Assembly (NCBI GenBank): GCA_016235455.1
Contig: JACRKZ010000126.1
Coordinates: 1 to 53,190, forward strand
DNA: 53,190 bases
DNA from: Armatimonadota bacterium
Lineage (GTDB): Bacteria; Armatimonadota; UBA10988
Reading direction: 5' to 3'
The translations under genes were made by a program, and so were the position numbers. Below are positions 18,401 to 26,057 of this stretch, one piece after another (positions within the stretch are counted from its first letter, which is position 1; every line of letters starts with the position of its first letter). The notes below the pieces were generated by a model that saw nothing but the letters and a program-made list of their open reading frames with translations, ran no database searches and was not told the origin of the DNA.

Positions 18401-18443
18401 GGACACCGGCTCCGCCTTCCGCGTCGAACGGCTCGCCGGCTGA
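15402..18443 (+). CDS. sbcC: SbcC/Rad50-like SMC-family ATPase with zinc hook
   Basis: 1013 residues from GTG. It has Walker A 'GANGHGKS' (residues 33-40), a Q-loop region 'NSAFLLQGRADEF' (~142), two long coiled-coil arms (~170-500 and ~520-850), a zinc hook with Cys506-Pro-Leu-Cys509, the signature 'NYSGGEAFRVDFALRLALS' (~913-930) and Walker B 'LRTLFIDEGFGTQD' (~940-953). This is the complete layout of SbcC/Rad50, the ATPase that with the SbcD/Mre11 nuclease opens and trims blocked DNA ends and hairpins. No sbcD is adjacent: the upstream gene is a divergent TPR protein and the downstream one a thioredoxin-like protein. The partner nuclease must be elsewhere if this is canonical. Confidence 0.92.
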   Translation: MIPVRLWLRNFLSYGDEVPPLDLDGLHMACLSGANGHGKSALLDAITWALWGESRRDARAGGLMRLGAGEMFVELVFDQDGQRYRVRRSQRRTRDSASTTLDFFALDGESDQWRPLSMATARETQARIDARLRMGYGTFINSAFLLQGRADEFTRRSPAERKQVLGDILDLGRYERLAALAKDERRDLDRRLDRDRALVETLTAGLADAERVRADLAETVAACESAAAAIAAEDAALESLRNVIEADRRRREELRHAGLEATHAEHQLADLRERRLDAEREVQRLTERLGEEPLLQAQAARLEGLRASLAGLEALREKRRGWQEALNAHEAELRVRGAALEAEASKLTQRVAEAEARIDAVQGELAQRERLRRRVEVFRTASSRLAELDELAARRQTLLDSRAEADKAIAEARAALVTEHRGLSARQDEVRRDADRLGPATDTLSHARTALAAAQAALAETSVLRDEMQVTQSAVEQINFELTQLRVDLEEVEDHRRILDSGGGLCPLCGQDLAPERRLELLAEAESRTQTVLDRGRTQRRERERLEAALALTTQRLAARQAEADELPRCQAALTTAELAVAGARDAAAALAQLQEACAELKQRVQARAFAVEHHAALAAADAALGALDYDSAQHELVRQQVNEGRDLERQLGQLEQSEQRLAELVADHAQLAAELAHLRDTLAQGAFGQDHREAVAALRGHLDAEPWPAEQWATDSAECDRLADVPTRLATLAGAAEQRRDAEQRMGRLDEMLAEAQARLASAQERVAQLGGELVDVDQLTDERRRRVAGLEGLRAEMGRLQARRGELQALADGHLRQQAEIAETRVRMAGGEHRHAVVSALEAAFSRDGIPALVIENAVPEIEASANEILARLTDYRMSLAVRLQRATVAGTLRETLDVEIRDELGSRSYENYSGGEAFRVDFALRLALSRLLARRAGARLRTLFIDEGFGTQDEEGLEQLVEAIHAMGDEFDLVLVVTHLSALKDRFGTRIEVVKEPDTGSAFRVERLAG

Positions 18444-18518
18444 GCGGATCCGCGCCGACGCCGTCGCGGCTCGGCCACACAATGGCTGCACGCGGACCGC
18501 CGCGCATGGAGCCCTTGC

Positions 18519-20579
18519 GTGATCGCCGAGCCCAGCAACCGCCTCGCCACGGAGACATCGCCCTACCTGCTGCTGCACGCCACCAACCCCGTGGACTGGT
18601 ACCCATGGGGTGGGGAAGCGTTCGACGCCGCCCGCCGGCTGGACAAGCCCATTCTGCTCTCCGTCGGCTACTCCACCTGCTACTGGTGCCACGTCATGGA
18701 GCGCGAGAGCTTCGCGGATGTGGCCACCGCGACTGTGCTCAACGACGCCTTCGTCTGCATCAAGGTCGACCGTGAAGAACGGCCCGACCTGGACGAGCAG
18801 TACATGCAGGCCGTGCAACTGCTGACCGGTAGTGGCGGCTGGCCCATGACCGTCATGCTGACCCACGACCTCAAACCGTTCTACGGCGGCACCTACTATC
18901 CGCCCGACCAGCTGCGCCGGGTGGTCGCGGCGCTCAGTGATGTCTGGCGGAACGACCGCGAGCGCCTGCTGGCCAGCGCCGAGGAGTTGACTACGGCTAT
19001 GGCCCGCGGCGGTCGCCCCGCCGCGGTCGATGGTGATATGCTGACCCAGGACGACATCGCCTCGGCACTCGACCGCATGTTGGCCGACCAGGACAGCGTG
19101 CACGGCGGCCAGCGGGGCGCGCCCAAGTTCCCGCAGGACATGGCCGACGCGCTGTTCATCGCTGCCTGGCAGCATGGCGGGCGAGACGAGCTTCTGGCCG
19201 CGGCGTTGCGCAGCTTGGATGCCATGGCGCTTGGCGGCATCCACGACCATGTCGGCGGCGGCTTCCATCGCTACAGCACCGATGGCATGTGGGCCGTGCC
19301 GCACTTCGAGAAGATGCTCTACAACCAGGCTGGCCTGCTGCGCGCCTACGCCGATGCCGCCGCCGCCACGGGCTCGTGGTGGTACCGCCAGATCGCGCGA
19401 GACATCGTCGGCTTCGTTCGACGGGAGCTCACCGACGGCGAAACAGGCGCATTCCTCACCGCGCTCGATGCCGAGACCGACGGTCGTGAGGGCCTGTACT
19501 ACCTGTGGTCACCCGCGGAGATGGCCCAAATCCTGGGCGGTCAGGCCGACCGCTTCGCGGCGGCGTTCCGCACCACCGACGTACCGGACCACCACGCACC
19601 CCGCGGTCGGGACCCGCGGCCGGGCGTGCTGAGCCTGGTCTGTTCGCCGGCGACGCCGGCGGTCGCGTCGGATCTCGGCGGCCTGTGCGCACAACTGCTC
19701 GCGGCGCGCGACCGTCGGCCGCGGCCGCTCACCGACGACAAGGTGCTTTGCGCCTGGAACGGCCTCATGGCCGGCGCGTTGGCCCACGCCGGTTGGTTGC
19801 TCGACGAGCCGGATTGGGTGGCCGTGGCGGAGCGCTCCGTCGCCTTCGTTCTGGCGCGGTTGCGTGACGGCGAAGGGCGACTGCTGCACCAGTGGCGCCT
19901 GGGCCAGGCCAAACAGGCCGCGTTCCTGGATGACTACGCCGCGCTCGCCAACGCCTGCCTGGACCTGTGGCTGGCCACCGGCGACGCGCGCTGGCGCGTC
20001 GAGGCCGCTGGCCTCGCTTCTGAGATGACGCAGCGGTTCGCGGCGGAGGACGGTGCGTTCCATGGGGCCGACGCCGAAGCCACCGACTTGCTGCTGCGAA
20101 GCAAACCGATGTTCGACAACGCCATGCCGTGTGGCAACTCGCTGGCGGCGGATCTGCTCTACCGCCTGGCGCGCTACGACGAGGCACGTCGAACCGTGGC
20201 CACGCTGGCACCGTTGGCGCGTCGCTACCCGCACGGGCTGGCGAACCTGGTGCGCGTGGCGTTGACCGGAGACCCAGCGAATAGCACGGCCAGCGGGAGC
20301 GCGCGACATGTGCACGCGAGTGTCCGATCGATTGACGACGGCGTCCTCGAGCTGCGGGTGCGGCTCACGCCTGGCTACCATGTGGAGCGCCTGAGCCTGA
20401 GGACGGCCGATGGCGAGCTGGTACCCGTCGTAAGCGACGAAGGATCAGGGCTGCGCCTGCGCGCCACGCTGCCGCGACGACCGGAGTCTCAGGACCTATG
20501 GCTGAGCGCGCAGGTCTGCGGTGACGGCGCGTGCCTGCCCGAGAGCACACTCCGGTTCCGTGTGATCAGTGGATCCTAA
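18519..20579 (+). CDS. DUF255 thioredoxin-domain protein (YyaL family)
   Basis: 686 residues. GTG 18519 is chosen because GGAG ends eight bases upstream and 'NRLATETSPYLLLHATNPVDWYPW' is the standard family beginning. Residues ~20-165 form a thioredoxin-like domain with Cys54-Tyr-Trp-Cys57 in 'YSTCYWCHVMERESF'. Residues ~180-580 are the alpha/alpha six-hairpin barrel shared with N-acylglucosamine epimerases ('HDHVGGGFHRYSTDGMWAVPHFEKMLYNQ'). The last ~95 residues form a beta-rich tail with 'TPGYHV' and 'VCGDGACLPE', resembling the family's terminal Cys-pair segment and the DsbD alpha domain. The biochemical role of the family is unsettled. The gene stands alone between sbcC and a convergent HEAT-repeat gene. 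Confidence 0.9.
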   Translation: MIAEPSNRLATETSPYLLLHATNPVDWYPWGGEAFDAARRLDKPILLSVGYSTCYWCHVMERESFADVATATVLNDAFVCIKVDREERPDLDEQYMQAVQLLTGSGGWPMTVMLTHDLKPFYGGTYYPPDQLRRVVAALSDVWRNDRERLLASAEELTTAMARGGRPAAVDGDMLTQDDIASALDRMLADQDSVHGGQRGAPKFPQDMADALFIAAWQHGGRDELLAAALRSLDAMALGGIHDHVGGGFHRYSTDGMWAVPHFEKMLYNQAGLLRAYADAAAATGSWWYRQIARDIVGFVRRELTDGETGAFLTALDAETDGREGLYYLWSPAEMAQILGGQADRFAAAFRTTDVPDHHAPRGRDPRPGVLSLVCSPATPAVASDLGGLCAQLLAARDRRPRPLTDDKVLCAWNGLMAGALAHAGWLLDEPDWVAVAERSVAFVLARLRDGEGRLLHQWRLGQAKQAAFLDDYAALANACLDLWLATGDARWRVEAAGLASEMTQRFAAEDGAFHGADAEATDLLLRSKPMFDNAMPCGNSLAADLLYRLARYDEARRTVATLAPLARRYPHGLANLVRVALTGDPANSTASGSARHVHASVRSIDDGVLELRVRLTPGYHVERLSLRTADGELVPVVSDEGSGLRLRATLPRRPESQDLWLSAQVCGDGACLPESTLRFRVISGS

Positions 20580-20599
20580 GGGGACCAACGAGCGCGGAA

Positions 20600-20634
20600 C
20601 CGAACCGTACCACACCCCTGCGGGTGGGGTTCGG
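20600..20634. terminator. Hairpin in the gap between convergent genes
   Basis: CCGAACC (20600-20606) pairs with GGTTCGG (20628-20634), and the inner bases can add an imperfect CCACACCC/GGGTGGGG stem around a CTGC loop. It lies 21 bases after the YyaL-family stop codon. There is no T-run on either side. The rest of the 185-base gap holds one more inverted repeat. Confidence 0.45.
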
Positions 20635-20702
20635 CAATGCTACATAACGCGGATTATGGGTTGAGGCGACTGTTTGAGGTGGGGGCCGGCCGTTCGAAAC
20701 AC

Positions 20703-20732
20703 ACGGGCCGGACACTCGTCGCGCCGGCCCGT
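20703..20732. terminator. 9-bp inverted repeat downstream of the HEAT-repeat gene
   Basis: ACGGGCCGG (20703-20711) pairs perfectly with CCGGCCCGT (20724-20732) around a 12-base loop. It sits about 33 bases beyond the stop of the minus-strand HEAT gene, so it is a plausible 3'-end hairpin for that transcript. No T-tract follows. Confidence 0.45.
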
Positions 20733-20764
20733 ATGCTGACTATGCCGATTGAGGTCCGCTGCCG

Positions 20765-23700
20765 CTAGCTGCGCGCGCCCAGAATGAGCAACGCCTGCTG
20801 GGCGCTGGCCTGCACCGTTTCGCTGGGGTCAGGCGTGTCGCCGACCATGGCGCTCAGTTTGGCCACCGTCGCGGCGTCCTTCATGCCCAGCTTGGCCGTG
20901 GCCTGCGCTGCGTAACTGCGCACCAACTCGTTGCTGTCGTCCAAGCCCTTGAGCACGTAGCTCACTGCGTCCTTGTCGCCAACGTCCGTCAACACTGTCA
21001 AGGCCGCGGCGCGCAACACCGGATCGGCGTCAGCCATGGACTTGCGCAAGCGCTCCACGCCCGGACCGTTGTCGCCCAGCGATGCCAGCGCTCGGCACAG
21101 GAACCGGAAGTTCACCTTCAAGGAGCCGTCGCTGTAGAGGTCCTTGAACAGCAAGCCCACCGGATCGCGCTCTTCCTTCTTCAGGCCGCGCAACTTGGCG
21201 ATGCGTTCCGCGGGCAGCGTGGCCAGGAGGCGCGCCGCCTCACGGCGAACTTCCAGGTTCTTGCTGCGCAACTGATCGCGAAGGACTTTGTTACCACGGT
21301 CGTCGCCGAGGCCGATGAGGCTGACGGCCGCCGCGGTCTTGACCGATTCGTTGGCGTCGTTGAGCAGGCCGACCATGGCGTCAAGGGTCTTGTCGACCAG
21401 GTCTTGCTCGGTGACTTCCTTGACGTCTTTCTTGGGCTCGGCCTTGGCGGCGTCGGCCTTCTTGGCCTCGGTCCGGGCCAGCGCCTTGGCGGCGGCGGCC
21501 AGCGGGTCGGCTGGCGGCATGGTGCCAGCAGCCGGATGGATGTTCATGCCCGTGTGCCAGACCGAGAGCGCGGCTGCCTGGCGGACCCGAGCGGGCATCT
21601 TGGCGTCGGCCATGATGGCATTGAGCCGCGTGCGCTGGTCGCCCAACTGGCTGACCCGGAGCGCCGGCAGCGCGGCGGCCAGGACGTCCGCGTTGGTGTC
21701 CTGCAGGGCATCGCGCACGGCCAGCAGCGCCTCTGGCTCCTTCAGGCCGACCAGGGCCTCGACCGCCCTGGCGCGGGTGTTCTTGTCCGTGATCACCGCC
21801 GTGGCCGGGTCGGCTGGCTTGCCGCCGGCCTTGACGCCGACGTAGTCGCCGGCTTCATTCTTGACCACGCCGACCAGTGCCGCGACGATCTTGGCGTCCG
21901 GCGTCTTGGCGCCCTTGATCAGCAGCCCGAGGCCTTCAGCGGCGGCGGCGCGGACGTCGCCGTCCACGTCACGGAGCGCGGCCATGAGTACGGCTCGACT
22001 GGACATGGAACGGCGTTCGCCGAGCAACTGCGCGGCCAACGCGCGAGTGCGTGCATCGGCGGAGGCCATCGCCCCCTCGAGCGCCGCGTTGGACAGGATC
22101 TGGCTAGCGCTGCGCAGCACTTCACGGCTGAGCTGGGCATCATTTTGCGCCAGCAGAGACGCGGCCATGGCGCTGTCGGCTTTGCCCTGCAGCAAGCGCG
22201 GCACCACCATGCGCACCGTCGGGTCGCCCGCCACCAACTGCGGCAGCAGCGCGCGGCGGACGCCTTCGGGCAGACCAACCATGGAACGCGTGGCGACCAG
22301 GCGCACGGTCGGATCCTTCTCGGCGACCAGCAGGTCCAGGAGCGCCTTGCCGGACTGAGCGTCGTTAGCGAAGCGCAGTCCCTCGGCCGCGGCGCACCGC
22401 ACGACAGCGTCCTTACTGGACAAGCCGGTGGCGCGGAGCACCTTGGCGATCTGCTGGCGCGCGGCCTGATCGGTGTGGCGCGCTTCCAGAATGCGCTGCA
22501 GGCCCTTGACCGCCTGCCGACGCACGGTGTACGAGCGGTCGGCCATGGCCCGGCCGAGGGCCGGCACGGCGCTGGCATCACCGATGTTGACCAGCCGCTT
22601 GAGCGCCTCGATGCGGTCGGTCTCGACGGCGTCGAAGTGCAGCGTCAGGTCGGTGGTGTCTACCGTGTCGTCGTAGGGCGTGTCAGCGAGATTGGCGTGG
22701 TACATGGCGCGGTTGTGCCGCTTCTCGAACGGCACGATGAGTGCGCGCAGGTCACGGGCGCGCTCGCCCTTGTAAGGCCCTTCGGCGGGGCGGTCGACAT
22801 TGTTCCGCGGCAGCGGGCTGCCGGCGCAGACCGCCACAAAGAAGTCCGACACCAGGTCCCCGGGTCCCTTGTTGATCAGGTCGATGCGCACACCCAGCAT
22901 CTCGCCCTCGACGACATCGATGGCGGGCTGATTGGCGGGGTCCTTGACGACGAGGTCCTGCCGTTGGAGGGTGACGCCGCCCGGCACGATGCCCAGACCG
23001 GTCTGGCCCTTCTTGGGTCGGACGACATGGCCCTGCCGGCCCGCGGCCAGATTGGCTTCGCTTTCCTTGGTGCGGGCGCGTTCCTGCTCCTGGATGAAGG
23101 AGGCGGAGTCGCGCTGGCGGGCCAGGTCGGCGGGCGTGGCTTCGGACTGCGTCTTGACGCGGACCAGGAACGGGCCGTAGATGAAGGAGTCGCGGCTGGC
23201 GTTGTTGCGCACGCGGCCTTCGGAGTCCAGGCGAACGTAGCACTGGTACTCACCGCCGAGCACGTGCAGCAGCGGACTGAGGTAGTCGTCGAGCGCCTTC
23301 TTGCCCTCGCTGCCGGCGGCGGGCTTGAGCCGCGCCAGGGCACAAGCGCCCTGCTGCCGGACCAACTCATACTCATCGCGCAGCGCCTTGACCAGATCGG
23401 CTTCGGCGGACGTGGCGCCGACCAGGCCCAGCAAGCGGGCGGCGACGGCACGGCGGTGAGCGAACTTCTCCTTCTCGAGGGTGGCCTGCGTGGTTTCGGC
23501 CACTCGCTTGCGCAGCGCCTGCACGCACGCCGCGGCGTACTTGGTCTGCGCCGCAAGGCGCTCGAAGGTCAGGCGACCGGTGTCGCGGTCAGCCTCGCCG
23601 ACCGGCAGTTCGCCGCTGAGATCGCAGGCGATCTGAGCCAGAGCTTCGATATTGCCCGAGCCGCCGCTCTTCTCCAGTTCGCCTTCCAACGCCCAAATGA

Positions 23701-23917
23701 CGTTGTCGCGCACCGTCTGCGGCTGCGTGGCCAGGAAGTCGATCGGCTTGTGCCGACGCATCACCCGGTGCGCCGCGGCCTGGCGCACAGCCAAGTCCTC
23801 GTCGCCCGTGGCCTTCACCAGCCGGTCGGTCAAAATGAAGCTGATCGTGATGTAGGCAATGCTGCCGACAGCGATGCCTACCACCGCGTAGAACAGGTAA
23901 CGCCAGCCCTTGATCAC
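20765..23917 (-). CDS. Large membrane-anchored HEAT-repeat protein
   Basis: 1050 residues from GTG 23917, chosen because AAGGGA lies seven bases upstream and 'VIKGWRYLFYAVVGIAVGSIAYITI' places the single membrane helix right at the N-terminus. Upstream in-frame codons encode an implausible Arg/Pro-rich extension. Residues ~35-210 and ~430-1045 are HEAT/armadillo-like helical repeats ('DPTVRMVVPRLLQGKADSAMAASLL', 'DPVLRAAALTVLTDVGDKDAVSYVL'). The middle (~225-420) is a beta-rich insert with 'INKGPGDLVSDFFVAVCAGS'. The long repeat array suggests a periplasmic scaffold binding several partners. No enzyme motif is visible. The gene ends in a 185-base gap with two hairpins. Confidence 0.8.
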   Translation of the reverse strand: MIKGWRYLFYAVVGIAVGSIAYITISFILTDRLVKATGDEDLAVRQAAAHRVMRRHKPIDFLATQPQTVRDNVIWALEGELEKSGGSGNIEALAQIACDLSGELPVGEADRDTGRLTFERLAAQTKYAAACVQALRKRVAETTQATLEKEKFAHRRAVAARLLGLVGATSAEADLVKALRDEYELVRQQGACALARLKPAAGSEGKKALDDYLSPLLHVLGGEYQCYVRLDSEGRVRNNASRDSFIYGPFLVRVKTQSEATPADLARQRDSASFIQEQERARTKESEANLAAGRQGHVVRPKKGQTGLGIVPGGVTLQRQDLVVKDPANQPAIDVVEGEMLGVRIDLINKGPGDLVSDFFVAVCAGSPLPRNNVDRPAEGPYKGERARDLRALIVPFEKRHNRAMYHANLADTPYDDTVDTTDLTLHFDAVETDRIEALKRLVNIGDASAVPALGRAMADRSYTVRRQAVKGLQRILEARHTDQAARQQIAKVLRATGLSSKDAVVRCAAAEGLRFANDAQSGKALLDLLVAEKDPTVRLVATRSMVGLPEGVRRALLPQLVAGDPTVRMVVPRLLQGKADSAMAASLLAQNDAQLSREVLRSASQILSNAALEGAMASADARTRALAAQLLGERRSMSSRAVLMAALRDVDGDVRAAAAEGLGLLIKGAKTPDAKIVAALVGVVKNEAGDYVGVKAGGKPADPATAVITDKNTRARAVEALVGLKEPEALLAVRDALQDTNADVLAAALPALRVSQLGDQRTRLNAIMADAKMPARVRQAAALSVWHTGMNIHPAAGTMPPADPLAAAAKALARTEAKKADAAKAEPKKDVKEVTEQDLVDKTLDAMVGLLNDANESVKTAAAVSLIGLGDDRGNKVLRDQLRSKNLEVRREAARLLATLPAERIAKLRGLKKEERDPVGLLFKDLYSDGSLKVNFRFLCRALASLGDNGPGVERLRKSMADADPVLRAAALTVLTDVGDKDAVSYVLKGLDDSNELVRSYAAQATAKLGMKDAATVAKLSAMVGDTPDPSETVQASAQQALLILGARS

Positions 23918-24034
23918 CGGTCCATCCCTTCGCGCCGGTGGGCGCCGCAGTCCCGTTCGCCGCGCCGCCCCACCCTCCTTCTTGTGAGCAAAAGAAGATG
24001 GTGACAGCCAGCGCACCGACCCAGATAAAGGAAC

Positions 24035-24058
24035 GGGCCCGGCCGACAGGCCGGGCCC
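24035..24058 (-). terminator. Intrinsic-type terminator after the winged-helix protein gene
   Basis: A perfect 10-bp stem, GGGCCCGGCC (24035-24044) with GGCCGGGCCC (24049-24058), has a GACA tetraloop and begins seven bases after the stop codon. On the minus strand it is followed by GTTCCTTTATC, moderately T-rich. It separates this gene from the HEAT gene, whose own start is 118 bases further on. Confidence 0.75.
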
Positions 24059-24064
24059 ACGCGG

Positions 24065-25927
24065 TCACTCGATGATGAACGCCTTCTTTTCGGCCGCGCG
24101 CGGCCGGTTGGACTTGCGTTCGTCGTACAGCCAGAGCGTCTGGTCGTCGTTGAGCGCGAACATCGGGTAGCTGCTCAGGTTGCTGGCGATGACGCGCTTG
24201 GCGACCCGGCGCACGATGTTGCACTCGGTGTAGAGTCGGCGGAAGCTCACGCCGCCCGGATGATGCGCCATGAGTTGCCGCATGATCTCGAGCACGGAGA
24301 CGTCCTGCACGTGTTCCACCTTGACGCGCAGCACGAGGAGTTCGTCCAGGTGCGGCTGCGGGATGAGGTGCATGGGATCCGGCTCGGGCTCGACGCTGGC
24401 GCGCCACACCTCTTTGGCCTCGTCGCGCTCGATGTGGAAGACATGGCCCGTCGGCTGGAGCCGACCCTTGTACCACTCATCGAGACCGCACAGCAGCCCG
24501 GTCTCGTTGTTGAGCCACAGCTCGAAGACCTCGCCGGTGTTGTCGTCGACCATCTTGATCGGCCGGATGGGCGGGTCCTTGGGGAACACGCCGCGGTCGA
24601 TCTTGCGGACCTTGATGGTACCCGACACGAAGTGGCGGTAGCTGGTGACGAAGCGCTGCTTCTTGGCCAACTGGATGCCCTCGGGCAGGTCCATGACCTC
24701 GTTGTCTTCGCCGATGTCCTCGAGGTCGGGCGCGTGGACCTCCCACTCGATGCCGCCTTCGAGGCCGGCGTCGGTGAGCTGTGCGTCGACCAGTTCGCCG
24801 GTCAACGTCGCCACCTGGATCGGCGAGAGCTGCAGCGTCACCGGCACGCGATAGAGCGTCGGCGGCAGCAGCACGCGCAGGTGCCAGCGGTTCTCGGTCA
24901 ACTCAACGAAGCGGTCATCGCCGCGCAGCGCCAACTGCATGGCGCGCAGAGCGGCGGCATACTGCACGTCGCCGGGGAACAGCTCGAACACATCGCTGAC
25001 CAGGCTGGCCAGGGTCAGGGCCTCTCCGGCCTCCTGAATGATGCGCTGGATCTCACTGAGGTCGTCGGAGGCCAGCGAGAACTCGGCCGCCTCATCGGTG
25101 GCCAACAGCTCGCCCACGTCCATCTGGTCGGCGCCGGTGATCTGGTCGTCCTGCTGCTCGGAGAGGTCGCGGATGACCTCGGCCAACTGGTCGGCGTAAG
25201 TCTGCGTGGCGAACGCCGGACCCGGCAGGACGACCACGCGCGGGTCGCTCAACGAGGCCAGGAAGGCGGCGTTGACGTCCACCTTGCCAGCCTTGGCGAC
25301 CCACAAGGAGTAGAGCAGCAGCCGCGCGGCCACCGGCTCCTGGGCGCTGTGGACCAGCGTGTAGAGCGCCTGAACGGCGTCCTCCTCGGCGCGGGCCGAG
25401 TCCAGGTCCAGGTGATCCAGGGCGGCATCGAGATCGACGTCGGCCTGGAAGAAGTTCTGCTGGCGGACAGTCTCGTCGGTCTCGCCGGGGGCCACGTCGA
25501 GCAGCCATTCGCGCAATCCGACCAGCCCGTCGCCAGTGACGAAGAAGCTGTCGCGGGAGCCGCACAGCGTGGTCACCACGCGCTGCAGATCCTCGCGGCT
25601 GCGGCGCCGCACCACGGCCAGCTCACCCGCCAGGTGAGCGATGCGCATGGGCTTGCCACACTCGCGCAAGATAGCCTGCAGAGCACCATCAGTGCTACGC
25701 CGGCGGCCGTCCTGGCGGCTCTTGAGATCCCATCGGCGCTCCACCATGGTGAGCCGATGCGAACGCGTCAACTCATTGCGCACGAGCCGTGCCGACGCGC
25801 CTACCCGGTCGCCAACCTCGCGCGCCACGTCGGCCGTCTTGACCGGTCCGCCCGACGACAGCACGTACTCGGCCATCAGAGTGTCCAAGTAATCGCGCGC
25901 TAGTTCTTTCTGTCCCGTCGCGTCCAC
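24065..25927 (-). CDS. Unrecognised protein with repeated winged-helix-like segments
   Basis: 620 residues from GTG 25927 (purine-rich GGAGGGAG upstream; an appropriate promoter at 25972-26000). I do not recognise a named family. Residues ~8-70 ('AEYVLSSGGPVKTADVAREVGDRVG') and ~78-140 ('LQAILRECGKPMRIAHLAGEL') look like two winged-helix units of HARE-HTH type. A third is at ~308-370 ('IQRIIQEAGEALTLASLVSDVF') and a fourth near the C-terminus ('MRQLMAHHPGGVSFRRLYTE'). The segment ~440-525 ('YRHFVSGTIKVRKIDRGVFP', 'LWLNNETGLLCGLDEWYKG') is a compact beta-rich domain, possibly a DNA-binding barrel. An acidic linker lies at ~265-305. It is probably a DNA-binding or transcription-associated protein; that is inference. 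Confidence 0.7.
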   Translation of the reverse strand: MDATGQKELARDYLDTLMAEYVLSSGGPVKTADVAREVGDRVGASARLVRNELTRSHRLTMVERRWDLKSRQDGRRRSTDGALQAILRECGKPMRIAHLAGELAVVRRRSREDLQRVVTTLCGSRDSFFVTGDGLVGLREWLLDVAPGETDETVRQQNFFQADVDLDAALDHLDLDSARAEEDAVQALYTLVHSAQEPVAARLLLYSLWVAKAGKVDVNAAFLASLSDPRVVVLPGPAFATQTYADQLAEVIRDLSEQQDDQITGADQMDVGELLATDEAAEFSLASDDLSEIQRIIQEAGEALTLASLVSDVFELFPGDVQYAAALRAMQLALRGDDRFVELTENRWHLRVLLPPTLYRVPVTLQLSPIQVATLTGELVDAQLTDAGLEGGIEWEVHAPDLEDIGEDNEVMDLPEGIQLAKKQRFVTSYRHFVSGTIKVRKIDRGVFPKDPPIRPIKMVDDNTGEVFELWLNNETGLLCGLDEWYKGRLQPTGHVFHIERDEAKEVWRASVEPEPDPMHLIPQPHLDELLVLRVKVEHVQDVSVLEIMRQLMAHHPGGVSFRRLYTECNIVRRVAKRVIASNLSSYPMFALNDDQTLWLYDERKSNRPRAAEKKAFIIE

Positions 25928-25971
25928 GCTAGCTCTCTCCCTCCGGTTCACACCAGACCCAGGATCGCCCG

Positions 25972-26000
25972 ATAGTACCACCTTAGGCGGCTCCCGGCAA
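25972..26000 (-). promoter_or_regulatory. Sigma-70-type promoter of the winged-helix protein gene
   Basis: On the minus strand TTGCCG (26000-25995) is followed after 17 bases by TACTAT (25977-25972). This predicts a start near 25965 and a leader of about 38 bases to the GTG at 25927. Confidence 0.6.
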
Positions 26001-26045
26001 GCTGGCCACCGCGCAGGGCGATGCGCCATGCGCTGGTCGCCCGGG

Positions 26046-26051
26046 TACAAT
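26046..26051 (+). promoter_or_regulatory. -10 element, possibly giving a leaderless transcript
   Basis: TACAAT ends six bases before the ATG at 26058, so transcription would begin at or very near the start codon. No convincing -35 is seen at 26023-26028, and no Shine-Dalgarno at normal distance precedes this ATG. Confidence 0.45.
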
Positions 26052-26057
26052 GGGGCC

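Noticed and set aside
18444..18453. Palindrome GCGGATCCGC after the sbcC stop as a terminator
   Set aside because: Only 10 bases in total with no loop or T-tract; it is expected by chance in this composition.
21404..24004. 866-codon plus-strand open frame
   Set aside because: It mirrors the HEAT-repeat gene; the composition is a His/Gln/Gly/Ala-rich antisense shadow without conserved pattern.
24260..25903. 547-codon plus-strand open frame
   Set aside because: Antisense shadow of the multi-winged-helix gene, which has a promoter, start site and terminator of its own.
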